Source: an uncultured Lachnospiraceae bacterium (GTDB lineage Bacteria; Bacillota_A; Clostridia; Lachnospirales; Lachnospiraceae). From it: a DNA stretch of 12,917 nucleotides. The DNA lies in NCBI GenBank assembly GCA_947564305.1, contig CANOBT010000149.1, positions 1 to 12,917 of the forward strand. Direction: 5' to 3'. Of this stretch, positions 6,560 to 12,917 are shown in pieces. The notes beneath the pieces were generated by a model. It searched no databases. It had not been told where the DNA came from and worked only from the letters and a program-made list of their open reading frames with translations. Made by a program: the position numbers and the translations under genes. Within the stretch, counting starts at the first letter, position 1. Every line of letters begins with the position of its first letter.

Positions 6560-6883
6560 TTGATCAGGAAATTAAAGGACAGAAAAACTCTACCAACACA
6601 AAATCTGGTAAACAGAAAATGGAATATCCCTCAATCCCACATAAATCCAGCATTTCAGCCCAATTTTGATGATCCTTATTATATTGAAATGTTTGATTTT
6701 GAACATAGTGCTGATGAGGATAGATATATTGCGATAGGGAAAGTCGGAGATGTGTTGTTTGTAGTAGAAGAGGAGAAAAAAAGTCCTATTAACTTCGATG
6801 AGGATTGTGGAGAATTGTCGCCAGCCATGATGAAGGCGTTTAAGAGTGCGGTGGTGCAAAGAAATCGCAAGAAGAAAGCTTAG
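6560..6883 (+). pseudogene. BrnT-like toxin remnant fused to a possible antitoxin fragment
   Basis: The open frame from TTG 6560 to TAG 6881-6883 has no ribosome site. Its centre strongly recalls BrnT, a RelE-fold ribonuclease toxin: FDDPYYIEMFDFEHSADEDRY, then IAIGKVGDVLFVV. The preceding part (KWNIPQSHINPAF) appears mutated or frame-shifted relative to the usual 'N..KHGISFEEA' stretch. After VLFVV the expected 'YTER...RLISAR' end, which holds conserved Arg residues, is missing. In its place the frame reads PINFDEDCGELSPAMMKAF and a basic tail, which looks like the start of a BrnA-type antitoxin lying downstream in intact operons. A deletion seems to have fused the two. Without the Arg-rich end, RNase activity is unlikely. 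The BrnT assignment is from remembered motifs and fairly good; the antitoxin part is weaker. Confidence 0.55.
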
Positions 6884-6885
6884 AA

Positions 6886-6913
6886 ATTTGGGGGAAGAAC
6901 CTTACCCCCAAAT
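6886..6913 (+). repeat. Perfect 9-bp inverted repeat (hairpin) after the BrnT-like remnant
   Basis: ATTTGGGGG (6886-6894) and CCCCCAAAT (6905-6913) are exact inverted copies around a 10-base loop, which can add AAG/CTT pairing. It starts 3 bases after the stop at 6883. There is no T-run, so it is not a standard intrinsic terminator, though it could stop or protect transcripts. A third, near-matching copy of the right arm (TCCCCAAAAT) lies at 6926-6935. Confidence 0.5.
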
Positions 6914-7045
6914 GGAGAATGGCTATCCCCAAAATTAGTTCAATTTCTAGCTGGATGGAGTACTAGCAAAATATCGTAAATTTCCAAGGAAGTTGCATTC
7001 TATTGCATTTATAAATAAATGACCGCCTTTCATTTGTTTTATTGA

Positions 7046-7076
7046 TTGGACATCTAAAGCAGATTAGGGATACAAT
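7046..7076 (+). promoter_or_regulatory. Candidate promoter of the opp operon
   Basis: TACAAT (7071-7076) is a good -10 element. The best -35 match is TTGGAC (7046-7051), with a longer than ideal 19-base spacer. It would start transcription about 35-40 bases before the oppA start. No operator or riboswitch is obvious. The rest of 6914-7120 holds no gene. Confidence 0.3.
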
Positions 7077-7110
7077 GGACAGGATAGAAAATTAAAGAAT
7101 CAAAAATGCA

Positions 7111-7115
7111 AAGGA
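7111..7115 (+). promoter_or_regulatory. Ribosome binding site deciding the oppA start
   Basis: AAGGA lies 5 bases before ATG 7121. The in-frame ATG at 7106 has no such site and would add MQRKK before an already typical signal peptide, so ATG 7121 is preferred. Confidence 0.6.
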
Positions 7116-7120
7116 AAAAA

Positions 7121-8719
7121 ATGAAGAAGAAACTGGTAAGTATTTTGCTTTGCGCCGCCTTGGCGGTATCAGCATTCACCGGCTGCGGCAGTTCCGACCC
7201 GGAAGAAGAAGCAAAATCAAAAGCGGCTGCAGAAGGCAGCGGCACAGAAAGTGAAAACGGAACGGAAACAACGGGAGCAGAGGGTGTCTTTACATATGCA
7301 ATTGGGGGCGACACCGGCAATACCCTGAACCCACTTACGGCAGACGACAGATGGGGACTGATGACCTGCCATCTCCTGTACTCACCTGCATATTACGTTT
7401 ATGCAGACGGTACGATTGACTACATTCTTGCGGAGAGTATGGAGCCGTCAGAAGACGGGCTGACCTATACGATGAAGCTGAAAGAAGGCTTGAAATGGAG
7501 CGATGGGGAGCCGCTTACGGCAGACGACATCATCTATACCTATGAAGAACAGAATAAACAGTCAGAGAACCTGTTCATCGGAGGCGAGCCAATCAAGTTC
7601 GAGAAGGTAGACGACCTGACGGTAGAGTTCAAACTTCCGTCCGTATGCGCCAGCGCCATGGAGATGTTATCTTCCGAGGCAAGCATCCTTCCAAAGCACT
7701 ATTTTGAAGGAAAGAACACCTTTGACATCAATATGCTGGAGGAAGAAGTGGTAGGCGCAGGTCCATATATGTTGGAAGAGTATCAGACAGGGCAGCATCT
7801 AAAATTCAAGAAAAACCCGAATTATGCAAATGGCGAAGCGAATATCGACACGATCGTCTACCGGGTCATCGAGAGCAACGACACGGCTACCCTTGCTCTC
7901 CAGAACGGCGAGATTGATGCATGGATTGGGCTCCCGGACCTGTTAGATCCATATCAGGATAACGACAGCTTCAATATCACGAACTACAGCGAGGGGCGTG
8001 TGGCTTATATGAGGCTGAACCCGAAATCTGCGAACATGCAGGACAAGTCCTACCGCGAAGGAATCCTGTATGCCATGGACCGTGAGGAAATTTTGACGGC
8101 CGCATATACGGACAAGGAGTTCTTTGATCTGGGATATTCCTTCCTGCCTCCGAACAACAGCTATTACAGTGATGATGTGGAGAAATGGGAGCAGGATGTA
8201 GATAAGGCGAAAGAGCTGACGGCAAAGGGTTCTAAGTCATTAAAGCTCTGTTATATAGAAGAGGATCAGGTCCAGACCAACCAGGCGCTTACGATTCAGG
8301 CAGAATTAAAGGAAATCGGCATTGAAGTAGAGATGGTGGGCATGAATCAGGCAGCGTACATGAAGGTGGCTTATGACAACGAGAATACGGAATATGATAT
8401 CTACCTTGGCGGATACGTAATGGGTGTAGACCCGGATCTCTATTCTTCCCTGTTTGTTTCAACGAAAGACAATATGATCAATTACAACAATCCAGAGATA
8501 GACAAGTTATTTGCCGATGGAAATGCGACTTTGGATGAGGCTGAAAGAAAAGAAATCTATAATGAACTTCAGAAAAAAATATCAGAAGAAGCAATCTTCT
8601 ATCCATTTGGTTCCAACTTGCGTACGCTTGTGACGACTGCCCGTGTAGGCGGCCTTGAAGAAGCAGGATTCGTACCGATCTATACGTTTGGAGATCTGTC
8701 TAAACTGGAACTGAAATAA
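7121..8719 (+). CDS. oppA: Oligopeptide-binding lipoprotein OppA (family 5 solute-binding protein)
   Basis: This 532-residue extracellular receptor of a peptide ABC importer has a short basic start (MKKKL), a hydrophobic signal segment, and a lipobox SAFTGC with the lipidated Cys at residue 22. A Ser/Glu/Gly-rich tether (about 23-55) follows, then the SBP_bac_5 fold. The signature lies around residues 116-140 (YTMKLKEGLKWSDGE, PLTADDIIYTYE), with later family features such as GAGPYMLEEYQ, AYMRLNPKS and the closing AIFYPFG. The length is normal for OppA/DppA. It captures oligo- or dipeptides and hands them to the permease encoded just downstream. Specificity cannot be read from sequence, and some family members bind nickel, haem or glycosides instead. 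It is first in the operon and is followed by a hairpin with a T-run, consistent with receptor excess. Codon use and GC match the downstream genes, not the accessory half. Confidence 0.95.
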   Translation: MKKKLVSILLCAALAVSAFTGCGSSDPEEEAKSKAAAEGSGTESENGTETTGAEGVFTYAIGGDTGNTLNPLTADDRWGLMTCHLLYSPAYYVYADGTIDYILAESMEPSEDGLTYTMKLKEGLKWSDGEPLTADDIIYTYEEQNKQSENLFIGGEPIKFEKVDDLTVEFKLPSVCASAMEMLSSEASILPKHYFEGKNTFDINMLEEEVVGAGPYMLEEYQTGQHLKFKKNPNYANGEANIDTIVYRVIESNDTATLALQNGEIDAWIGLPDLLDPYQDNDSFNITNYSEGRVAYMRLNPKSANMQDKSYREGILYAMDREEILTAAYTDKEFFDLGYSFLPPNNSYYSDDVEKWEQDVDKAKELTAKGSKSLKLCYIEEDQVQTNQALTIQAELKEIGIEVEMVGMNQAAYMKVAYDNENTEYDIYLGGYVMGVDPDLYSSLFVSTKDNMINYNNPEIDKLFADGNATLDEAERKEIYNELQKKISEEAIFYPFGSNLRTLVTTARVGGLEEAGFVPIYTFGDLSKLELK

Positions 8720-8731
8720 CAGTGTATGGCG

Positions 8732-8785
8732 AAGAGGCCGTTGCAAAATAGCAGATGTGTAAGCATTTTGCAACAGCCTCTTTTT
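8732..8785 (+). terminator. Intercistronic terminator/attenuator between oppA and oppB
   Basis: The left arm 8734-8749 pairs with 8765-8780 over 16 positions with a single C/A mismatch. Two outer A-T pairs extend it, the loop is about 15 bases, and TTTTT follows at 8781-8785. This is a good intrinsic terminator starting 13 bases after the oppA stop. Partial read-through would let oppBCDF be transcribed at a lower level than the receptor. The hairpin could also protect the 3' end of a processed oppA transcript. Confidence 0.8.
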
Positions 8786-8793
8786 CGGATTTT

Positions 8794-8800
8794 AGGAGGA
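8794..8800 (+). promoter_or_regulatory. Ribosome binding site fixing the oppB start
   Basis: AGGAGGA lies 3 bases before ATG 8804. The same frame is open upstream to 8726, but that part reads through the terminator hairpin and has no protein homology, so ATG 8804 is the start. Confidence 0.8.
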
Positions 8801-8803
8801 AAT

Positions 8804-9757
8804 ATGTTAAAGTACATTGTAAAACGTATTTTGCAGGCAATCCCGTTATTGCTGCTCATCACCCTGATCTGTTTTACCTTGATCAATCTGGCTCCTTATG
8901 ATGCCATTGACTCCATCACAACGCCGGACATGACGAAGGCAGAGGTGGAGGCAAAGCGGGAAGCCTATGGCCTGAACGATCCTATGATCGTGCAGTATGG
9001 ACGGTGGGTGGTAAATATTCTGAAAGGAGATTTCGGATATTCGCTGCTGTCCCATACCAGTATCAAGTATGACTTAAAGATTCGGATTCCTGCGACCATT
9101 AAGCTGGTATTGCCGTCCTATCTGACTGCATACCTTCTTTCTATCGTGCTGGGGCTTCTGGCAGGAAGCCATAAGAACAAATGGCAGGATAAGCTTATCG
9201 ACGGCTTCTGCTCGGTAGGAATCTCTATGCCGACCTTCTGGTTCGCTATGATCGTGATGTATTTCCTGGGATACAAGTTCAAGATTTTTCCGTTGATGGG
9301 GATGCATACCATAGGGCTTGAGGATTCCTTCGCAGATTTTATGAAGCATTTTGCAATGCCATATCTCGTGCTGACGGTGGGATTTCTGCCGGATCTGACC
9401 CGTTATGTCAGAGGGTCTGCCATCGGGCAGCTCAAGGAAGATTATGTAATCGTGCAGCAGGCATTCGGCGCCAAAAAGACGGAGCTCCTATTCAAGCATG
9501 TGGGGAGAAATGTATTGATTCCGCTGATCACAAAGCTTGGCATGGCGCTTCCCATGCTGGTGACAGGGGCGGTGATCACAGAGACGATTTTCTCATGGCC
9601 GGGAATTGGTTCTTATTTTGTGAAGGCGATCTCGGCGATGGATTATCCCATTGTAATGAGCATCCTGGTACTATCCGGGACGCTGGTGATTCTTGGCAAC
9701 CTGCTTTCTGACGTTCTCTACTGCCTGACAGATCCGAGAATCAAGACGATGAAATAG
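8804..9757 (+). CDS. oppB: Peptide ABC transporter permease OppB
   Basis: This 317-residue inner-membrane permease forms the translocation channel together with OppC. It starts with the typical MLKYIVKRILQAIP followed by the first helix, then the extracellular region with GLNDPMIVQYGRWV and ILKGDFGYSL, which is characteristic of OppB/DppB. Five further membrane helices follow from about residue 100. The cytoplasmic EAA loop that docks on the ATPases lies around residues 212-241 (EDYVIVQQAFGAKK). The family-typical ETIFSWPGIGSY is at about 260-271 and the end is LTDPRIK. Length and layout are normal. The start is fixed by AGGAGGA at 8794-8800. The stop lies 10 bases before oppC, so the two are co-transcribed. 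Confidence 0.95.
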   Translation: MLKYIVKRILQAIPLLLLITLICFTLINLAPYDAIDSITTPDMTKAEVEAKREAYGLNDPMIVQYGRWVVNILKGDFGYSLLSHTSIKYDLKIRIPATIKLVLPSYLTAYLLSIVLGLLAGSHKNKWQDKLIDGFCSVGISMPTFWFAMIVMYFLGYKFKIFPLMGMHTIGLEDSFADFMKHFAMPYLVLTVGFLPDLTRYVRGSAIGQLKEDYVIVQQAFGAKKTELLFKHVGRNVLIPLITKLGMALPMLVTGAVITETIFSWPGIGSYFVKAISAMDYPIVMSILVLSGTLVILGNLLSDVLYCLTDPRIKTMK

Positions 9758-9767
9758 AGGTGAGGGC

Positions 9768-10631
9768 ATGAAGAAAAAGAATCGTAGACTGGAAAATGTG
9801 ATATATGAATTCAAGCATAATAAGCAGGCAATTTTTGCTGCCATTTATCTCTGTGTGATTATCTGTATCAGTATCTTTGTTGTATTTGTAAATGTAGACC
9901 CGGATGCTATCGATGTGACCCATAAGCTGGAGTACCCTTCCGGCAGTCATTGGTTCGGTACGGACGAGATGGGGCGGGATTATTTTATCCGTGTCTTATA
10001 TGGCGGAAGGGTATCCCTTCTGGTAGGCGTACTGGCAATGGTCACGTCGATCCTAATCGGCGTTGCCGTGGGGATGATGTCCGGATATTTCGGCGGGTTG
10101 GTAGACAGCCTTTTGATGCGTCTGGTAGACGTATTTTCATCGATTCCATGGATTATTATGGTGACGGTGTTCGGGCTTTTGTTCAAGCGGGGGCTTTTTT
10201 CCATTATTATTGTCATCGGCCTGTTCAGTTGGATTGGAATTGCCAGATTGGTGCGTTCTGAGGTGTTGTCAGCCAAAGAACGGGAATATGTGCAGTATGC
10301 AAGATTTATCGGAAGGCATCCGGCGCAGGTCATGGTTAACCATGTGCTGCCGTCCATATTTCCCACCATCATTACGGCTGCTACGGCGGAGATTGCCAGT
10401 GCGATAATGATGGAGAGTGCGTTAAGTTTCCTGGGAATCGGCGTGGCTGCGCACATGTCGAGCTGGGGGAGCCTTTTACAGAGTTCCCAGCAGTATTTGC
10501 AGAAAGCGCCTTATATGGCGGTGCTTCCCGGAATCCTGATTATTTTGACGGTTTATTCCTTCAACAAATTGGGGGATGTGCTCCGTGTATTCGTAGAACC
10601 TAAGATAACGGCAGGTGAGAAAAATGAGTGA
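9768..10631 (+). CDS. oppC: Peptide ABC transporter permease OppC
   Basis: This 287-residue partner permease of OppB starts at ATG 9768 behind GAGGTGAGG. It has the OppC-type N-terminal domain (one helix at about 22-42, then a periplasm-facing-type segment). The family hallmark WFGTDEMGRD follows at 62-71 with GGRVSLLVG after it. Membrane helices continue to the end. The EAA loop is around 171-198 (EREYVQYARFIG to NHVLPSI), and ESALSFLGIG at 216-225 is another conserved stretch. The length is typical. The last 8 bases overlap the start of oppD, which implies translational coupling of permease and ATPase. Confidence 0.95.
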   Translation: MKKKNRRLENVIYEFKHNKQAIFAAIYLCVIICISIFVVFVNVDPDAIDVTHKLEYPSGSHWFGTDEMGRDYFIRVLYGGRVSLLVGVLAMVTSILIGVAVGMMSGYFGGLVDSLLMRLVDVFSSIPWIIMVTVFGLLFKRGLFSIIIVIGLFSWIGIARLVRSEVLSAKEREYVQYARFIGRHPAQVMVNHVLPSIFPTIITAATAEIASAIMMESALSFLGIGVAAHMSSWGSLLQSSQQYLQKAPYMAVLPGILIILTVYSFNKLGDVLRVFVEPKITAGEKNE

Positions 10632-11613
10632 TAAGAAGATATTAGAAGTAGAGAATCTAAGAACCGTGTTCAAAAGCCGTGGGCAGGAGGTTCATGCCGT
10701 GCGGGGAGTCAGCCTTTCGGTGGAAGAAGGGGAAATCCTTGGATTGGTCGGAGAGTCCGGCAGTGGGAAATCTGTGACCATGAAGGCAGTCCTTGGGATT
10801 CTGCCCGAAAATGCACAGGTCTTTAGCGACAGCCTGAAATTGAACGGGATGGAGCTTTCTGGGATGAAGGAGGAAGAGTACCGCAAGTTGCGGGGAAAGG
10901 ATATGACCATGATTTTCCAAGACCCCATGACTGCGCTGAATCCGTTGGTGAAGGTAGGAAAGCAGTTGGAGGAGGTCATTTTGCGCCACAGCAGTTGTTC
11001 CAAGGCAGAGGCGGGCAAGAAGGCGGTGGAGATGCTGACAAAAGTAGGGATTCCCATGCCGGAACAGAGATTAAAGCAGTATCCCCATGAATTTTCCGGA
11101 GGAATGCGCCAGAGAGTTTTGATCGCCATGGCGCTTGCCTGTGAGCCAAAGCTTTTGATTGCAGATGAACCGACGACTGCACTTGACGTTACGATACAGG
11201 CACAGATTCTAGATTTGCTGAAAGAGCTGGAGGAAGAATACAAAACGTCGATTGTGCTGATTACCCATGATATGGGAGTGGTGGCAACGGTGTGCAGCAA
11301 TGTGGCGATTATGTACGGCGGACTGATCATGGAGTACGGGACTTCGGAAGAGATATTTTATGACCCTAAGCATCCCTATACAAAGGCACTCCTTCGGGCA
11401 ATCCCTTCTTTGGACTTGGAAGAAGGAGAACGGCTCCAATCGATTCCGGGGCTTCCGCCGTCCCTTAGCAATCCGCCTGCGGGCTGTCCCTTTGCAAAGC
11501 GGTGTACGCAGGCGCAGCAGAGATGCCATAAGGAGCTGCCAGGATATCAGGAATTCAGCGAAACGCACCGCGCGATGTGTTTCTTAAATGCACGGGAGGA
11601 GGAGAGAGCATGA
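10624..11613 (+). CDS. oppD: Peptide ABC transporter ATP-binding protein OppD
   Basis: This 329-residue ATPase on the cytoplasmic face drives import together with OppF. It has Walker A GESGSGKS (43-50), a Q-loop in FQDP (98-101), signature SGGMR (158-162), Walker B LLIADE (177-182) and the switch His in THD (215). The C-terminal oligopeptide/dipeptide transporter domain begins near HPYTKALL (250-257). Four cysteines there (288, 294, 301, 319, in GCPFAKRC and onward) are conserved in OppD/DppD, and in some members they hold an iron-sulphur cluster. ATG 10624 is chosen because AGGTGAG lies just before it; an in-frame GTG at 10615 lies inside that site. It overlaps oppC by 8 bases and oppF by 4. 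Confidence 0.95.
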   Translation: MSDKKILEVENLRTVFKSRGQEVHAVRGVSLSVEEGEILGLVGESGSGKSVTMKAVLGILPENAQVFSDSLKLNGMELSGMKEEEYRKLRGKDMTMIFQDPMTALNPLVKVGKQLEEVILRHSSCSKAEAGKKAVEMLTKVGIPMPEQRLKQYPHEFSGGMRQRVLIAMALACEPKLLIADEPTTALDVTIQAQILDLLKELEEEYKTSIVLITHDMGVVATVCSNVAIMYGGLIMEYGTSEEIFYDPKHPYTKALLRAIPSLDLEEGERLQSIPGLPPSLSNPPAGCPFAKRCTQAQQRCHKELPGYQEFSETHRAMCFLNAREEERA

Positions 11614-12590
11614 GCCAGGAGATTTTGATTTCCGCTTCAGATCTGAAAAAATATTTCCCCGTGAAAGGTTTCCTTGGAGGGAAGACCCGGTATGTAAAAG
11701 CGATAGACGGGATAGACCTTGAAATTCATAAGGGCGAGACTTTTGGTCTTGTGGGTGAGTCCGGATGCGGGAAATCCACGCTGGGAAGGACGCTGATCCG
11801 TATGTATGACGTGACGGGCGGGAAGCTGGTCTATAAAGGAAAAGATATTACCAATGTCAAGACTTCGGAGCTTAAAGAGTTCCAGAATAAGATGCAGATT
11901 ATTTTCCAAGATCCCTACTCGGCGCTGAATCCCTTCTGGAATGTGGAGGAGATTCTGGATGAGCCGATGAAGCAGATCGGCATGTCCGAGGGGGAGAGAA
12001 GGGAGAGGATGGAGTATCTTTTAAATAGGGTAGGAATGAAGCCGGAAGATCTGATGAAGTTCCCTTATGAATTTTCGGGCGGGCAGCGGCAGCGGATTGG
12101 GATCGCCAGGGCGCTGACGGTCAACCCAGAATTCATCATGTGCGACGAGCCGATTGCGGCATTGGATGTGTCTATTCAGGCACAGGTGGTCAATATGCTG
12201 GAGGATCTGCAGGAGGAGTTTGGGCTTACCTATCTGTTTGCGGCACACGACCTGTCTATGGTGCGCTATATCAGTACCAGAATCGGGGTGATGTATCTGG
12301 GGAATCTGGTGGAGGTGACGGAGAGTAACGAGTTGTATGAGAATCCTATGCATCCCTATACGCAGGCGTTATTGTCTGCGATTCCGGTAGCCGATCCTAA
12401 GAAGGCGGCAGGCCGGGAGAGGATCAAGCTCAAGGGAGAACTTCCAAGCCCTATGGACGTACCGAAAGGATGCCATTTTGCGCCGCGATGTCCTTATGCC
12501 AAGGAGCGGTGCCAGGAAGAATGCCCGAAACTTGAGGCAATGGATGAGAAGCATTTTGTGGCGTGCCATTTTGCGGAAGAATTGGGATAA
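11610..12590 (+). CDS. oppF: Peptide ABC transporter ATP-binding protein OppF
   Basis: This 326-residue second ATPase pairs with OppD. It has Walker A GESGCGKST (49-57), Q-loop Gln 100, signature SGGQR (156-160), Walker B FIMCDE (175-180) with PIAALD after it, and switch His 213. The C-terminal transporter domain starts at HPYTQALL (248-255) and has cysteines at 288, 294, 301, 305 and 319, matching the four-Cys spacing of OppD. All nucleotide-binding motifs are intact, so both ATP sites should be functional. ATG 11610 overlaps the oppD stop as ATGA and follows GGGAGGAGG (11594-11602) by 7 bases. The same frame is open back to 11577, but that part belongs to oppD. Confidence 0.95.
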   Translation: MSQEILISASDLKKYFPVKGFLGGKTRYVKAIDGIDLEIHKGETFGLVGESGCGKSTLGRTLIRMYDVTGGKLVYKGKDITNVKTSELKEFQNKMQIIFQDPYSALNPFWNVEEILDEPMKQIGMSEGERRERMEYLLNRVGMKPEDLMKFPYEFSGGQRQRIGIARALTVNPEFIMCDEPIAALDVSIQAQVVNMLEDLQEEFGLTYLFAAHDLSMVRYISTRIGVMYLGNLVEVTESNELYENPMHPYTQALLSAIPVADPKKAAGRERIKLKGELPSPMDVPKGCHFAPRCPYAKERCQEECPKLEAMDEKHFVACHFAEELG

Positions 12591-12612
12591 AAAACAAATG
12601 GAGTAACAGGAT

Positions 12613-12917
12613 ATGAAGATAGTAATTGCGATTGATTCATTCAAAGGCAGCATGAGTTCGATGGAGGCGGGAAACGCGGCGAAAGCCGGGATTCTAAGAG
12701 CCTGCGGCGAAGAGGCGGTGATAGCCGTAAAACCTCTGGCAGACGGCGGCGAAGGGACTACGGAGGCGTTGGTGGAAGGCTTGGGCGGAGAATATGTTTC
12801 CGTCCGGGTCACAGGGCCGTTGGGCGAAAAGACGAATGCAAGATATGGAATCCTGGGAGATGGAAGGACAGCCGTGATGGAGATGGCAGAAGCTTCCGGA
12901 ATTATTCTGGTAAAGCG
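12613..12917 (+). CDS. Glycerate kinase, type I (N-terminal part, runs off the window)
   Basis: ATG 12613 lies 22 bases after oppF behind AACAGGAT. The 101 visible residues carry the type I glycerate kinase (GlxK/GarK family) landmarks: MKIVIAIDSFKGS (1-13), PLADGGEGT (41-49), TGPLG (67-71), GILGDGRTA (79-87) and MEMAEASGI (89-97). The family phosphorylates D-glycerate with ATP, giving 2- or 3-phosphoglycerate and feeding lower glycolysis. Intact members are around 370-380 residues, so roughly the first quarter is present and the end lies beyond the right edge. The short gap and absence of a terminator suggest it is co-transcribed with the opp genes, which would link uptake through this transporter to glycerate use. 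That link is inference, because such adjacency can be accidental. Confidence 0.93.
   Translation, partial: MKIVIAIDSFKGSMSSMEAGNAAKAGILRACGEEAVIAVKPLADGGEGTTEALVEGLGGEYVSVRVTGPLGEKTNARYGILGDGRTAVMEMAEASGIILVK

Noticed and set aside
8726..8803. Upstream extension of oppB as an open frame
   Set aside because: It translates the terminator hairpin. The AGGAGGA site and family alignment fix the start at 8804.
10692..11330. Long open frame on the minus strand (212 codons)
   Set aside because: It lies entirely inside oppD, has no ribosome site and gives a low-complexity Ser-rich product. It is a shadow of the conserved ATPase gene.
12369..12812. Minus-strand open frame spanning oppF and the glycerate kinase start
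   Set aside because: It runs antisense across two clearly real genes and their short gap, with no family features and no start signal.
1..12917. tRNA, rRNA, CRISPR array, riboswitch or replication origin
   Set aside because: I saw no cloverleaf or CCA-type tRNA end, no regularly spaced repeats, no conserved riboswitch core and no cluster of DnaA-type boxes, though I could not run covariance models.

Overview
The window looks like chromosome of a Gram-positive anaerobe of the Clostridia, most plausibly a gut Lachnospiraceae. This rests on strong AGGAGG-type ribosome sites, occasional TTG/GTG starts, a low-GC accessory half beside a moderate-GC housekeeping half, a lipoprotein-type OppA, and degenerate pieces of Rhs and IS1182-like elements. 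The species cannot be named from the sequence. Every gene I accept is on the + strand.

Bases 1 to about 4780 look like a graveyard, or reserve array, of polymorphic-toxin modules. Three toxin-tail plus immunity pairs follow one another. The first is a startless toxin tail (38-280) with a cytoplasmic, DUF4304-like immunity candidate (296-1093). The second is a glycine-rich toxin tail (about 1417-1875) spliced out of frame onto a fragment that resembles the N-terminus of the type VII secretion protein EssB/YukC (1130-1416), followed by a two-helix membrane immunity candidate (1890-2345). The third is a 5'-truncated Rhs core with an unrecognised C-terminal toxin domain (2349-4247), followed by a small polytopic membrane immunity candidate (4326-4688). 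Base composition switches sharply between GC-richer core or secretion fragments and AT-rich tails and immunity genes. This is the pattern expected when toxin tips are displaced by recombination in the conserved core.

Bases 4738 to about 6900 are debris. They hold a 13-codon scrap of Rhs core, an IS1182-type transposase remnant with an internal deletion, a frame change and a stop codon, an intact 311-residue orphan gene of unknown function with a plausible promoter, and a chimera of a BrnT-like toxin with what may be part of its antitoxin. A hairpin with two alternative right arms lies just after this debris.

Bases 7121-12590 are an intact oppABCDF-type peptide ABC transporter operon: lipoprotein receptor, two permeases and two ATPases. 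A hairpin plus T-run between oppA and oppB probably lets the receptor be made in excess over the membrane complex. The permease and ATPase genes are tightly spaced or overlapping. A type I glycerate kinase starts 22 bases after oppF and runs off the right edge, probably in the same transcript. The first half is thus a bacterial-competition locus, and the second half is nutrient uptake with an adjoining glycerate-metabolism gene.
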